From contig JAJZBK010000019.1 of assembly GCA_021798955.1 (NCBI GenBank), positions 1 through 55,074 of the forward strand: a DNA stretch of 55,074 nucleotides. Direction: 5' to 3'. The position numbers were made by a program, and so were the translations under genes. The notes beneath the pieces are model-generated. The model saw only the letters and a list, made by a program, of their open reading frames with translations, was not told where the DNA came from and did not search any database. This DNA is from Actinomycetes bacterium (GTDB lineage Bacteria > Actinomycetota > Acidimicrobiia > Acidimicrobiales > RAAP-2). Shown one piece after another: positions 44,942 to 53,421 of the stretch; within the stretch, counting starts at the first letter, position 1; each line of letters opens with the position of its first letter.

Positions 44942-47071
44942 CTATGAGGCGCGCACGTCCGGCCGAGGGCCGTGGTCGACGTAGGCGGCGGGCACGGGCC
45001 GGCCCAGCAGGTACCCCTGGACGACGTCGCAGCCGAGGGACGCCACGGTGTCGAGCTCGCCGGTCGTCTCGACCCCCTCGGCCACCACCTCGAGCCCGAG
45101 CTCGTGGGCCAGACGGACCACCGCGGCCATGATGCGGGTGTCGCCGTGGGCCGACACGTCTTGGACGAAGGCCCGGTCAACCTTCAGCTGGTCGACCGGG
45201 AAGCGCCGGAGGTAGGCGAGGGACGAGTACCCCGTCCCGAAGTCGTCGATCGAGAGGTGCACGCCGAGCGCCTTCAGGGCGGTCAGGACCTCCTCGTACC
45301 CGCACTGGTCACCGAGCAGGATGCTCTCGGTGATCTCGAGCATCAAGGCGTCAGGCGGCATACCGGTGACAGCGAGGACCGAGGCGACGTCGTCGACGAA
45401 GGACGGGTCGTCGAGCTGCCGGCCCGACACGTTGACGGCCATCCGGGGAACCCGTCCGGACACCGCGCTCCAGGCCATGGCCTGACGGCACGCCTCGCCG
45501 AGCACCCACTTCCCGATGGTGACCATCAACCCGGACTCCTCGGCAACGGGGATGAACTCGAGCGGCGGGATCGTCCCACGCTCGGGGTGCTCCCAACGCA
45601 ACAGGGCTTCGAACCCGAGGACAGCACCGTTGCGGGAGTCGCACACGGGCTGGTAGTGGAGGCGCAGCTCGTCGCGTTCGATGGCCTGGTGCAGGCCACT
45701 TGCCATGGCGAACCGGACCGGCCCGGGCCCGTTGCCGACCTCGACGACGGCGACCCGGTTGCGTCCGGCCCGCTTCACCCGGTACATGGCGCTGTCGGCT
45801 TCGGCCAGCACTTCCTCGCTCCGGCAACCCTCGGTCGAGACCGCGGCCACCCCGACGCTGATGGTGAGGTACAGCGGCTGCCCGTCGACGGTCATCGGCT
45901 CGCTGACCGCGGCACGTAGGCGTTCGCCCATCCGCTGGCCGTCGCCGACCGGATCGGCGAGGTCCTCGAAGAGGACGACGAACTCGTCGCCGCCCATCCT
46001 GGCCACGAGGTCCTCGGGTCGGACCTGGTCGGTCAGCCGCCTGGCTGTCTCGACCAGCACGGCATCGCCGGCGGCATGCCCGAGCACGTCGTTGACCACC
46101 TTGAAGTTGTCGACGTCGATGAACACGGCGGCCAGCCCGACGGGGTGGCGGGCCAGCCGGGCGAGGGCTCGTTCGAGGCGCTCGACCAGGACGGCCCGGT
46201 TGGCCAGTCCAGTCAGGGCGTCGTGGAGAGCCAGGTCGGCGAGGCGCTCCTGGAGCGTGGCCAGCTCGCCGTCGTACCGCTTGGCCATGTCGACCAGGCT
46301 CGCCTGACAGCTCCGCACCACCATGGCAGAGGCCTCGGCGACCACGTCGTCGGGCACGCCCAGGCGGGCGCCCTCCTCGGCGAGGGCGGCACAGGTGGCG
46401 TCGCTCCACCAGAAGTTGAGCTTCGTGAAGAACGCCACCGACAGGTGGCGAGAGGCCCGGCGCCGCTCGTCCGTCCCCGACGTGACCGGTCGATCGGGTG
46501 CACCTGCGGGAGTGCCAGCCGGAGCGGGAGTGCCAGCCGGAGCGGGAGTGCCAGCCAGAGCGGGAGTGCCAGCCGGAGCGGGAGTGCCAGCCGGAGCGGG
46601 AGTGCCAGCCGGAGCGGGAGTGCCAGCCGGAGCGGGAGTGCCAGCCGGAGCGGGAGTGCCAGCCGGGCGGCCCTGGTTCCGTAGGGAACCACCGATCACC
46701 TGCCCCGACGGTCCGTCGACGACCTCCGCCTGACGAGCAGCGGCGTCCCCGACCGAGGCGATCTCGGCCCGCTCGTCGGCATCGGCTGCTACCCCGGTCT
46801 GGAGCCACCGGGCGATCGAGGTGGTCGCCAGCGAGGTCACGTGCCACAGCGGATCGGCCACTACCTCCTCGAACGTCAATGCAGGGTTCGCCTTGTGGTA
46901 CCGGCGCTGGCAGGTCGCGGTGATGTCAGCCACACGAGCGGCGAGCGCACGTCCGAGCGCGTCCCGATGAACCTGTCGAGCCCTGCCACTACCGTCCTCC
47001 GCCGGCACGTTTCGCACCCGCCCCAGCGCCGATCCCTGCATCGTCTGTTCCACCACCCGTTTCATCGGCAT
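44942..47071 (-). CDS. GGDEF-EAL cyclic-di-GMP protein with a repeat-encoded linker
   Basis: A 709-residue protein. N-terminal helical region (1-115), then a linker of TPAPAG repeats (about 140-195) and a helical region with [11 protein letters not shown]. The GGDEF domain (about 275-440) has RPED five residues before an intact GGDEF, i.e. a product-inhibition I-site. The EAL domain (about 450-700) has [47 protein letters not shown] and VAEGVET, all needed for phosphodiesterase activity. Both activities look possible. No membrane segment is seen. ATG 47071 is chosen; ATG 47065 is close. It converges with prfC, 20 bases away. Confidence 0.9.
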   Translation of the reverse strand: MPMKRVVEQTMQGSALGRVRNVPAEDGSGRARQVHRDALGRALAARVADITATCQRRYHKANPALTFEEVVADPLWHVTSLATTSIARWLQTGVAADADERAEIASVGDAAARQAEVVDGPSGQVIGGSLRNQGRPAGTPAPAGTPAPAGTPAPAGTPAPAGTPAPAGTPALAGTPAPAGTPAPAGTPAGAPDRPVTSGTDERRRASRHLSVAFFTKLNFWWSDATCAALAEEGARLGVPDDVVAEASAMVVRSCQASLVDMAKRYDGELATLQERLADLALHDALTGLANRAVLVERLERALARLARHPVGLAAVFIDVDNFKVVNDVLGHAAGDAVLVETARRLTDQVRPEDLVARMGGDEFVVLFEDLADPVGDGQRMGERLRAAVSEPMTVDGQPLYLTISVGVAAVSTEGCRSEEVLAEADSAMYRVKRAGRNRVAVVEVGNGPGPVRFAMASGLHQAIERDELRLHYQPVCDSRNGAVLGFEALLRWEHPERGTIPPLEFIPVAEESGLMVTIGKWVLGEACRQAMAWSAVSGRVPRMAVNVSGRQLDDPSFVDDVASVLAVTGMPPDALMLEITESILLGDQCGYEEVLTALKALGVHLSIDDFGTGYSSLAYLRRFPVDQLKVDRAFVQDVSAHGDTRIMAAVVRLAHELGLEVVAEGVETTGELDTVASLGCDVVQGYLLGRPVPAAYVDHGPRPDVRAS
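46510..46653. repeat. 18-bp tandem repeat, eight copies, in the GGDEF-EAL gene
   Basis: GAGTGCCAGCCGGAGCGG is repeated eight times from 46510, with one base change in the third copy, and a partial ninth copy follows. On the minus strand each unit encodes TPAPAG (TPALAG in the variant). Confidence 0.95.
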
Positions 47072-47168
47072 CAGGCGATCTGACTTGAGCAGGTGTTGTG
47101 GCTCCGGTGTGATGGCGGGCTCGCCGCCGTCTTCGTCGGAGCCGACCCGTGCCCACGGGGACGGGTCG

Positions 47169-47528
47169 TCAGCCGGTGGCGACCCCGTGCTGCCGCAGCC
47201 GATCGGCAACCCAGGACACCGAATCGGGCCCGGGCATCGCCGTCTGCCATCCCTCGAGGACCCGATCGAGCTCCTGGCGGGTCGCCACGTGGCCGACCAC
47301 CCGGACGAGGAGCTGGTCGACAGGCACGTGCTCGACCTCGATGTCCCCGAACGGCGTCCACGAGTCGGCCTCCGGCACTCGCTCGAGCATGACGTAGAGC
47401 TCGCCGGTGTCCTCGACCCACGACAGCTCGTAACGATTGCCCCGGGCGTCGTGCCACTCCGTGCCGAGCTCGACTTCGGCGGAGCGCCGCCGCCGCTCGT
47501 CGGCGCTGTAGAACTGCTCGATGTCCAT
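47169..47528 (-). CDS. Small conserved-looking hypothetical protein
   Basis: A 119-residue acidic protein from ATG 47528 with AGGAG five bases upstream. It begins [20 protein letters not shown] and continues as alternating beta-like strands ([35 protein letters not shown]) and a C-terminal helix. It is soluble. Family not recognised. It lies 97 bases upstream of the GGDEF-EAL start on the same strand. Confidence 0.75.
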   Translation of the reverse strand: MDIEQFYSADERRRRSAEVELGTEWHDARGNRYELSWVEDTGELYVMLERVPEADSWTPFGDIEVEHVPVDQLLVRVVGHVATRQELDRVLEGWQTAMPGPDSVSWVADRLRQHGVATG

Positions 47529-47773
47529 CTGGCTCCTGTCCCGCCGGTCCTCCCGGCATGCCGCCGCGTCCGGCGGCTGCTGCACCTGCTCCACCTGTCC
47601 GAGCCGGCCGCCCTACGGTAGCCGGGGTGCACGGCCACCCCGATGACGTCCTGGCCATTGCCGCCGTCGGCTCCGCTTCTGGCGGCGCTGTCTCCGACTG
47701 CTCGGCGGCTGGACGCTCTACTTCCGGCCGCTCAGCCCGGCCGTGCCAGCGGCATGGGCCCTCGGCCGGGCCG

Positions 47774-49129
47774 TCAGCTGACCGGCTCGGCCAACCCCGT
47801 CGCCTGCTCGCAGGTACCTCCGAGGGAGGCGTCGGAGACGCGCCCGGCAACGCGTCGCCACACGACGGGGAGGCTGGCAGTCGCCAGCGCGGCACCACCG
47901 GCGGTCGCCACGAAGGGCGCCCAGGTGGAGACCCCGAACAACGCGCCGCCGAACGCTGCGGCCACTGCGACGGCACCAGTCTGACTGGTTGAGAACAGCC
48001 CCTCTACGGCGCCGAGCGCGCCCGGGCGGGCCCCCTGCGTCAGCAGCGACTGGGCCGACGGCAAGGCGATGGCCGCGCCCAGCGCCTCGACAGGACCTAG
48101 CGCCAACAGCACGGTCACCGGGTGGACGAACGGGTACAGGGAGCAGAAGGCGATCGAGGAGGTCAGCGACCCCACCACCAGCCAGCGACGGTCGGCGTGG
48201 TCGGCCAGCCACCCTCCCGTTCTCGACATGGCCGCGAACGGGAGGGCGAACAGCGTCCAGCTCAACCCGACCTGCCACGCCGTCGCGTGGCGACGGAGCA
48301 GGAGCAGTGTCCAGCACGACTCGTAGACCCCCATAGTGAGCCCGAACGCGGCAGCGGCGACCAGCGCCCCCAGGGCCGCGGACGGGATGTGCCGCCGGCT
48401 CGTCGTCCGCGCGTGCCCGAGAGCCGCCGACGTCGACCCATCCCGAGCCGTACTGGCCCGCTCCGGCCACCAGACAGCACCGCCGTCGACGGCCGTTGGA
48501 CGACGTAGGACGGCACCTGAACGTGCCACGTCAACGCGGCGGGCCCGCGCTCCGTACCGCCCGACGTCCGCCGTGACCACGACCGGTACCCCGGCTACGA
48601 GCGCTACCAGCGCGGCCCCGGCAAAGGTTGCGTGCATCGCTCCCAGCCCGGCGATGCTGCCGGCCAGAGGACCGATAGCCAGCCCGCCGAGCTGACCGGC
48701 GTAGATCGAGCCGAACGACCGTCCCCGACGAGAAGGTGGCACGGCGGTGGAGACCATGGCTAGCGCGGCCACCTCGACCGCACCGGCCCCGATGCCCTGC
48801 AAGGAGCGGAAGGCGACGTCGGCGACCGGCCCGAAGGGCGTCAGGAAGGCGGCGCTGCCGAGGGCGTAGCACCCGAGGCCACCGAGCAGGACTCGACGTC
48901 GACCGACCCGGTCGGCGAGCCGGCCTGCCGGGTACTGGGAGACCACGGCAGCGACGAAGTAGGCCGCCATCACCAGGCCCACCACGCTGTCGGAAGCGCC
49001 CTGGCGACGTACGTACTCGGGGAGGAGCGGGAGGATGGCGCCGGCTCCGAGCCAGAGCAGGAAGGTGGTGCCGGCGAGCGTGCGGACCAACCGGTCGCTG
49101 TCGTCTGTAGCGGTTCGCGCCCCGCTCAT
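47774..49129 (-). CDS. MFS transporter
   Basis: A 451-residue protein with twelve expected helices. The MFS motif A is seen as GRLADRVGRRRVLLGG after helix 2, and a related GGWLADHADRRWLVVG follows helix 8. A 60-residue polar loop separates the halves. ATG 49129 has AAGGGA eight bases upstream; ATG 49147 is possible. Most likely a drug or metabolite exporter; substrate unknown. The 245-base gap downstream (47529-47773) has no credible gene. Confidence 0.88.
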   Translation of the reverse strand: MSGARTATDDSDRLVRTLAGTTFLLWLGAGAILPLLPEYVRRQGASDSVVGLVMAAYFVAAVVSQYPAGRLADRVGRRRVLLGGLGCYALGSAAFLTPFGPVADVAFRSLQGIGAGAVEVAALAMVSTAVPPSRRGRSFGSIYAGQLGGLAIGPLAGSIAGLGAMHATFAGAALVALVAGVPVVVTADVGRYGARARRVDVARSGAVLRRPTAVDGGAVWWPERASTARDGSTSAALGHARTTSRRHIPSAALGALVAAAAFGLTMGVYESCWTLLLLRRHATAWQVGLSWTLFALPFAAMSRTGGWLADHADRRWLVVGSLTSSIAFCSLYPFVHPVTVLLALGPVEALGAAIALPSAQSLLTQGARPGALGAVEGLFSTSQTGAVAVAAAFGGALFGVSTWAPFVATAGGAALATASLPVVWRRVAGRVSDASLGGTCEQATGLAEPVS

Positions 49130-49154
49130 CCCGTGATCCCTTCTCACCGTCGCA

Positions 49155-49186
49155 CCGCCTCACCGCCTCACCGCCTCACCGCCTCA
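49155..49186. repeat. 8-bp tandem repeat upstream of the MFS gene
   Basis: CCGCCTCA is repeated four times, with a partial fifth copy. It lies 26 bases upstream of the MFS start, in the 167-base gap to the PrpD gene. Confidence 0.9.
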
Positions 49187-49296
49187 CCGACCGTGGCTCC
49201 CTTCAGCCTTCGGCCTTCAGCCGACGTCGAGCCCCGTCGACGCTACCGGCCGGTCCACGACGCGGCGCAGGTGAGCAGACAGCGCCAGGCCCGAGG

Positions 49297-50670
49297 TCAC
49301 GAGCTCCTCAGGGCAGCAGTCAGGTCGGCCAGCGTGGCCGCGTCCGGCAACGCCGTGACGGCGTCGACGATCCGTTGCGTCGCCTGGTCGTCGTAGGAGC
49401 GGCCGAGCAGATGGAAGACCTTCTCCTTGCGGTCGTCCTCGGTTGCCGGAAGCCGCGAAGTGCCCCTCGGATAGACCACCTCCTCGACCAGCGTCCGGCC
49501 GTCGCGAAGGTGGACCGTGACCCGCCCGGGTCGCCCCTCGGGCGCAAGCTCGTCCATGGCCGGGTCGTGCCGGACCGTGATCTTGGCCATCAGGGGCCGC
49601 AGGGCGTCGAGGTCTACGAGGCCGTCGTCATCGAGCCGTCCGTGCACGATGGCCGCGGCCACCGTCGCCCGGACGCTGAAACGGGCCGCCAGGTCGTTCT
49701 GCGGGTCGCTGGCGTCGATCCGAACGCCGTCGCCGAAGATCCCGACGTCCACGCTGTCGACGTCCTCTTCCCGTAAGGCAGCCCTCTCCACCAACAGCTC
49801 CACTGCGTCGTTGACCCCGTGGAGGTGGGCACAGCTCGGGTGGAGCTTGAGGTAGCCCTCGAGCAGCTCGTAGTGGTCCCATCGGCCGGCACGGTCGATC
49901 CCCTCGGTGAGGCGGTCCACCGTGGGCTCCTTTCCCAGGTGCGGTGCGTAGAAGCGCTCGAGGCTGCCCGGCAGCGCCGAGAGACCTGCGGCTGCCCCCT
50001 GCGCCACGGTGAACGCGACGAGCGCAGCCGACGCAGGGTAGAGGTGGTGCATCGTCGCCCCTGCCGCGGTGGTGAAGCGGTCGAACGACAGCGCGAGCGA
50101 CGAGGCTCCGTCGATCGCCGCGGCGATGGTCGCCTCGTCCCGGTCACCGAGCAGCGAGGCCGTGGCGGCGCTCACCCCGATGGTCACCCAGTTGCCGATG
50201 TCGTGCAGGTGCTCGGGGACACCGCCGAGCGCCACGCCGACCCGTGCGGCGACCTCGTAGCCGCCGAGGAAGGCTGCGAGGAGCTCCTCACCCGACAGGC
50301 GGCGTGTCTCCGCCACGGCGAGCAACGGCGGCAGGAGCTGACTGGCGGGATGGCCCTTGGCGCGGGCGTAGCCGTCTTGGCGCTGGAGCACCGTGATCGC
50401 CGCGCCGTTGAGCAGGACGGCGCTCATGGTGTCGGCACCCTCCCGGCAGGCGATGACCGTGGCCGGCCCGACGGCGGGCGCGGTCGCCTGCCGCAGCCTG
50501 GTCATCGTCTCGTGAGCCGCCCCGCCGGCGATCACGGCGATCGCGTCCGCGACCAGCTCGAGCGCCTTGGCCCGCACGGCCTCCGGGGTGGCGGCCCACG
50601 TCGTCGTCGCCACGGCCCGGGCGAGGGCTTCGGAGGCGGGGGAACGGGGCGGGCCGGGTCGCTCGCTCAC
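49297..50670 (-). CDS. MmgE/PrpD-family protein
   Basis: A 457-residue member of the 2-methylcitrate dehydratase / cis-aconitate decarboxylase fold. Visible motifs are KALELVADAIAVIAGG, RQDGYARAKGHPASQLLPPLLAVAE, LLAAFLGGYEVAARVG, and LKLHPSCAHLHGVNDAVELL. No other methylcitrate-cycle gene is nearby, so the substrate is open. GTG 50670 overlaps the stop of an upstream mini-ORF (GTGA), with GAGGAG only a few bases before. Confidence 0.88.
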   Translation of the reverse strand: MSERPGPPRSPASEALARAVATTTWAATPEAVRAKALELVADAIAVIAGGAAHETMTRLRQATAPAVGPATVIACREGADTMSAVLLNGAAITVLQRQDGYARAKGHPASQLLPPLLAVAETRRLSGEELLAAFLGGYEVAARVGVALGGVPEHLHDIGNWVTIGVSAATASLLGDRDEATIAAAIDGASSLALSFDRFTTAAGATMHHLYPASAALVAFTVAQGAAAGLSALPGSLERFYAPHLGKEPTVDRLTEGIDRAGRWDHYELLEGYLKLHPSCAHLHGVNDAVELLVERAALREEDVDSVDVGIFGDGVRIDASDPQNDLAARFSVRATVAAAIVHGRLDDDGLVDLDALRPLMAKITVRHDPAMDELAPEGRPGRVTVHLRDGRTLVEEVVYPRGTSRLPATEDDRKEKVFHLLGRSYDDQATQRIVDAVTALPDAATLADLTAALRSS

Positions 50671-50744
50671 GGCTCCTCTCCCCGCTGCCTGTCGTTCAGC
50701 CGGACACGATCCCCCCGACCGATGTGCAGCTGGCTCAGCTTCAT
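50667..50744 (-). CDS. 25-residue leader mini-ORF overlapping the PrpD gene
   Basis: ATG 50744 to TGA 50669-50667, overlapping the PrpD GTG by four bases (GTGA). The peptide MKLSQLHIGRGDRVRLNDRQ... is basic and matches no family I know. A GAGGAGGGG lies upstream, but at a longer than ideal distance. Possibly a translational-coupling leader. Confidence 0.35.
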   Translation of the reverse strand: MKLSQLHIGRGDRVRLNDRQRGEEP

Positions 50745-51001
50745 GGCACGCCCCCCTCCTCGACCGACCGGCCGGGGCAACCTCGCCGAACGCTGCCGTC
50801 GACCGAACGCCGGTTGCACCCGGGATGTCGGGTGCTGACGCAGTCCGCCGACGACCTGTGGCAGACCACCACCATCATGCACGCGCTCGACCTCGGCGCG
50901 CGAGACGCGAAGCGACTCCGACCAGCGGGGCCCTACCCTCTCTCCGGACCTCACCCGGTGGGAAGCCGGTCACGTCAACCCCACGCAGGATCACCGGGTT
51001 T

Positions 51002-51023
51002 GAGCCCCCGCGTGGTGGGGCTC
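51002..51023 (-). terminator. Candidate terminator hairpin after the RES toxin gene
   Basis: GAGCCCC (51002-51008) and GGGGCTC (51017-51023) form a 7-bp GC-rich stem with an 8-base loop, 34 bases past the RES stop. There is no U tract. The rest of 50745-51056 shows nothing I can name. Confidence 0.4.
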
Positions 51024-51056
51024 TATCCCGGCTCTTACGCCTCGTGGCGCCCGAGA

Positions 51057-51707
51057 TCAGGCGAGCAGGTAGCCAATCGACCAGGCCGCCCGCTGGAGCG
51101 CCGGGGCAAGGCCGGGGTCGTGGAGCGGACGTAGTACGTCGGGGCGGTAGGGGATGGCGTCGGCGGCGGCTTCGGTCAGGACAGCGTTCCGTCCCGGACC
51201 GAGGACACTCGACGGCCACGAAAGGCCGTCGATGGAGTTCGACCACTGCTTGGCGGCGGCGTGGATCGAGCGTGCCCACGTTTGCGATCTGCGCCGGTCC
51301 CCTGAGCAGAGCGCCTGGTTGCCGCCTGCGCGGGTCAGCCAAGCCGAGCCGAGATCAAGGAGATGGATTGGCCTCGATGGTTTCCACCACACGATCCACG
51401 GGTCCCTGGTCATGGTGTCGACCAAGCGGGTTGCCTGGAAGGTCTCAGCGACGGCGCAAGCCAGGGCGTCCAACGGCGCTGGGGTGTTCCCGCGTCGGGC
51501 GACGTACATCACGCCAGCGGGGACTCCCAGTTGGTGGTGGTCGAATCGAGCAGTCGGAAGTGGTCCGATGGTGCGGAACTGCATCCAATCGTTCGGGTGG
51601 GGACCACTACGGAAGAAAATGCGCACCACCCGCGATCGCAGGACGACGATCTCGCTTGGCCGAGGCTCGGGGAGGACAGCCGGAGCCTCGGGGCATCGTT
51701 CAGCCAC
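51057..51707 (-). CDS. RES-domain toxin (MbcT-like NAD+-degrading family)
   Basis: A 216-residue protein with the RES fold pattern: VVRIFFRSGPHPNDWMQFR (first Arg), GPLPTARFDHH, GVMYVA, ALACAVAETFQATR (Glu), and a later Ser/Asn-rich region (AAKQWSNSIDGL). RES toxins such as MbcT degrade NAD+. GTG 51707 lies three bases after the antitoxin stop, giving the usual antitoxin-toxin order. Length and motifs look intact, so the toxin may be active. Confidence 0.85.
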   Translation of the reverse strand: MAERCPEAPAVLPEPRPSEIVVLRSRVVRIFFRSGPHPNDWMQFRTIGPLPTARFDHHQLGVPAGVMYVARRGNTPAPLDALACAVAETFQATRLVDTMTRDPWIVWWKPSRPIHLLDLGSAWLTRAGGNQALCSGDRRRSQTWARSIHAAAKQWSNSIDGLSWPSSVLGPGRNAVLTEAAADAIPYRPDVLRPLHDPGLAPALQRAAWSIGYLLA

Positions 51708-51710
51708 CGG

Positions 51711-52280
51711 CTAGAGGTCTCCGGCGAGCGCCTCTACGACGGACGGGTCCCCGCCACGCTGGAGCCATGCGAGCGGCGAGAAGGTGGTGTCGCCCTCCTC
51801 TAGCTCTGGCTGTTCGGTGTGGAAGAAACCGTCGACTGCCAGCGGGTGGCAGTCCTCGGGGATGGCTTGGTTCACCGGCTCGACTCCGGGGAGGAGCTGA
51901 TCGCCGACAAGCTGCCAAGACGGGATCACCCATGCTCGGCCACGAGGGCGGATGCCATAGAGGCGGCGTTGGCTAAGCAACTGGCGGACTCGGGACGAAG
52001 TCACGTTGAGCCGGGCGGCCACGTCGGCCACCGACAGGCCGGACGCCAGGATGCCGAGGTAGTGGCGGTACCCGGCGCCGATCACATCGGGACTGTCCGG
52101 CCGACTCCTAACATCGACCCCCTCGGCGTCCAGCACGTCGATCTCCGCCTGGGTCCAATCGGCACCAGGGTCGTCGGTCGTCGGAGCGGATCGAGCAAGG
52201 GCGTCTTCGAGCCACCCGACAAGCTCGTCCGGGTCGCGATGTCGGCTCTCGGCGAGCCGCTGGAACGCCACGATCTCCAC
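51711..52280 (-). CDS. HTH antitoxin partner of the RES toxin
   Basis: A 189-residue protein from GTG 52280. The N-terminal half is acidic and helical (DPDELVGWLEDALARSA), the middle carries an HTH (LSVADVAARLNVTSSRVRQLLSQRRLYGIRPRGRAWVIPSWQL), and the end reads FSPLAWLQRGGDPSVVEALA, like the toxin-facing tail of RES antitoxins (Xre/MbcA type). It probably neutralises the toxin and represses the operon. The frame continues upstream to 53189 but without protein character; the promoter signals at 52291-52310 support the short form. Confidence 0.82.
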   Translation of the reverse strand: MEIVAFQRLAESRHRDPDELVGWLEDALARSAPTTDDPGADWTQAEIDVLDAEGVDVRSRPDSPDVIGAGYRHYLGILASGLSVADVAARLNVTSSRVRQLLSQRRLYGIRPRGRAWVIPSWQLVGDQLLPGVEPVNQAIPEDCHPLAVDGFFHTEQPELEEGDTTFSPLAWLQRGGDPSVVEALAGDL

Positions 52281-52281
52281 G

Positions 52282-52310
52282 CGACTAACGATAATAGGCG
52301 GCGTTAGTCG
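52282..52310. promoter_or_regulatory. Operator palindrome and -10 of the toxin-antitoxin operon
   Basis: CGACTAACG (52282-52290) and CGTTAGTCG (52302-52310) are perfect 9-base arms around an 11-base spacer. On the minus strand the spacer holds TATTAT (52296-52291), a good -10 box, placed so that transcription would start at or next to GTG 52280. A leaderless, autorepressed operon is the simplest reading. Confidence 0.65.
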
Positions 52311-52389
52311 TCGCAACCGCCTCGGGTCGCGACAGAGCGCCCCCGGGTCCTCGATACCGAACCAGGCCACACAGGCCGGCGTCGACGCC

Positions 52390-52662
52390 TTGGTGCCCGA
52401 GTGCTTCGCACGGATGGCTCTTGCCGGTGCCAGACGGAACAGCGACACACTGCAACATCTCAGTCGAGTGCTGCCGTGCGAGGTTCGGGTGATCTCCCCG
52501 CTGCACCCGCTTTTCGGGCAGCTCCTGGCAGCGACGGGCTTCAAGCGACGGGCCGGCTCGTTGCTCCTCGTGGTGGGGCTTCCCGACGGAGCGCCCCGGC
52601 GCCTGTCAACCCTTGCGAGGCAGGTTGTTCGAAGCAACAAAGGGGCCACAGCTCCGGCGTGA
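52390..52662 (+). pseudogene. DUF5372-like fragment
   Basis: The frame contains EVRVISPLHPLFGQLLAATG and a basic segment followed by LLLVVGLPDGAP, like the (P/S)-x-HPL-x-G...LPDG core of DUF5372 proteins that often travel with transposons. The expected PAxWTD end is missing and the frame is interrupted near 52620. It is next to the IS66 remnant and likely part of the same old element. Confidence 0.5.
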
Positions 52663-53069
52663 TACGGACCAGGGTGCGGGCGCTGGCTGTCTACCTCGCC
52701 ATCTACCAGCACCTGCCCTACGAGCGTCTCGCTGAGCTGTTCGCTGACGTGCTCGGCATCCCCGTCTCCGTCGGCGCCCTCAAGAACATGGTGGCCGAGG
52801 CGGGCGGCGGGCTCGGACTCTTCCAAGCGGTCGTGACCGACCTGTTGGCAGACGACCCGCTCGTCAACTTCGACGAGACCGGAGCCCGGGTGGAGGGACG
52901 CCTCCACCGGGTGCACGTCGCCTGCTCCTCGCTCTACACCTTGCTCATGGTCCACCGCCGACGTGGCCGGGTCGCCATCGACGACATGGGAGTGATGGCC
53001 AAGATGACGGGGGTCGCCTGCCACGATGGCTGGAAGCCGTATCGCTCCTACAAGGTCGTCCACGCCTGA
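52659..53069 (+). pseudogene. IS66-family transposase (TnpC) fragment
   Basis: A 136-residue internal piece: TRVRALAVYLAIYQHLPYERLAELFADVLG, VSVGALKNMVAEAG, then FDETGARVEGRLHRVHVACS with the first catalytic Asp, and GVACHDGWKPYRSYK with the second. The N-terminal zinc/helical part and the whole C-terminus with the catalytic Glu are absent, so it cannot transpose. It stops at TGA 53067-53069, 131 bases before a tRNA gene. Confidence 0.85.
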
Positions 53070-53199
53070 CTGCGTAGAGTCCGAAATCTTGCGTCGCCCC
53101 GGATCGCCTGCTGTCGCCAACTGGCAACCACACTGGCAACCACGTTGTGGCCTCCGGCGGGCCTTCTGGGCGGAACACCCCTTCTGCACAGCACTTTCT

Positions 53200-53275
53200 T
53201 GGTGGGGCAGGCGGGGATCGAACCCGCGACCGAGGGATTATGAGTCCCCTGCTCTGACCACTGAGCTACTGCCCC
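53200..53275 (-). tRNA. tRNA with CAT anticodon (elongator Met, or Ile2)
   Basis: Complete cloverleaf: acceptor GGGGCAG/CTGCCCC, D arm GCTC/GAGC, anticodon stem GGGGA/TCCCT around CTCATAA (anticodon CAT), T arm GCGGG/CCCGC around TTCGATC, with CCA encoded at the 3' end (53200-53202). Met versus lysidine-modified Ile cannot be decided from sequence alone; the loop is not of initiator type. Confidence 0.93.
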
Positions 53276-53421
53276 GGGCCCGAGGGTGCGCCGCCTCCGG
53301 CGCCCGTCCCAGAGGTGTGGTCGCGATCGCAGCCGCACGCTGTCGACCACGGGCCAGCCCGGTGGCGAAGGCTACCGGGTCGAGCCGGTCCCCGCCGGCC
53401 CATCCGGCGGCACGAGACGGC

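Noticed and set aside
47627..47720. [13 protein letters not shown] on the plus strand as a PIG-L deacetylase remnant
   Set aside because: Only the short HPDD-like stretch matches; the following residues are unlike the family and could be chance.
52281..53189. Long N-terminal extension of the RES antitoxin
   Set aside because: The extra 300 codons overlap the IS66 fragment antisense and lack protein character; a good promoter and operator sit at 52282-52310.
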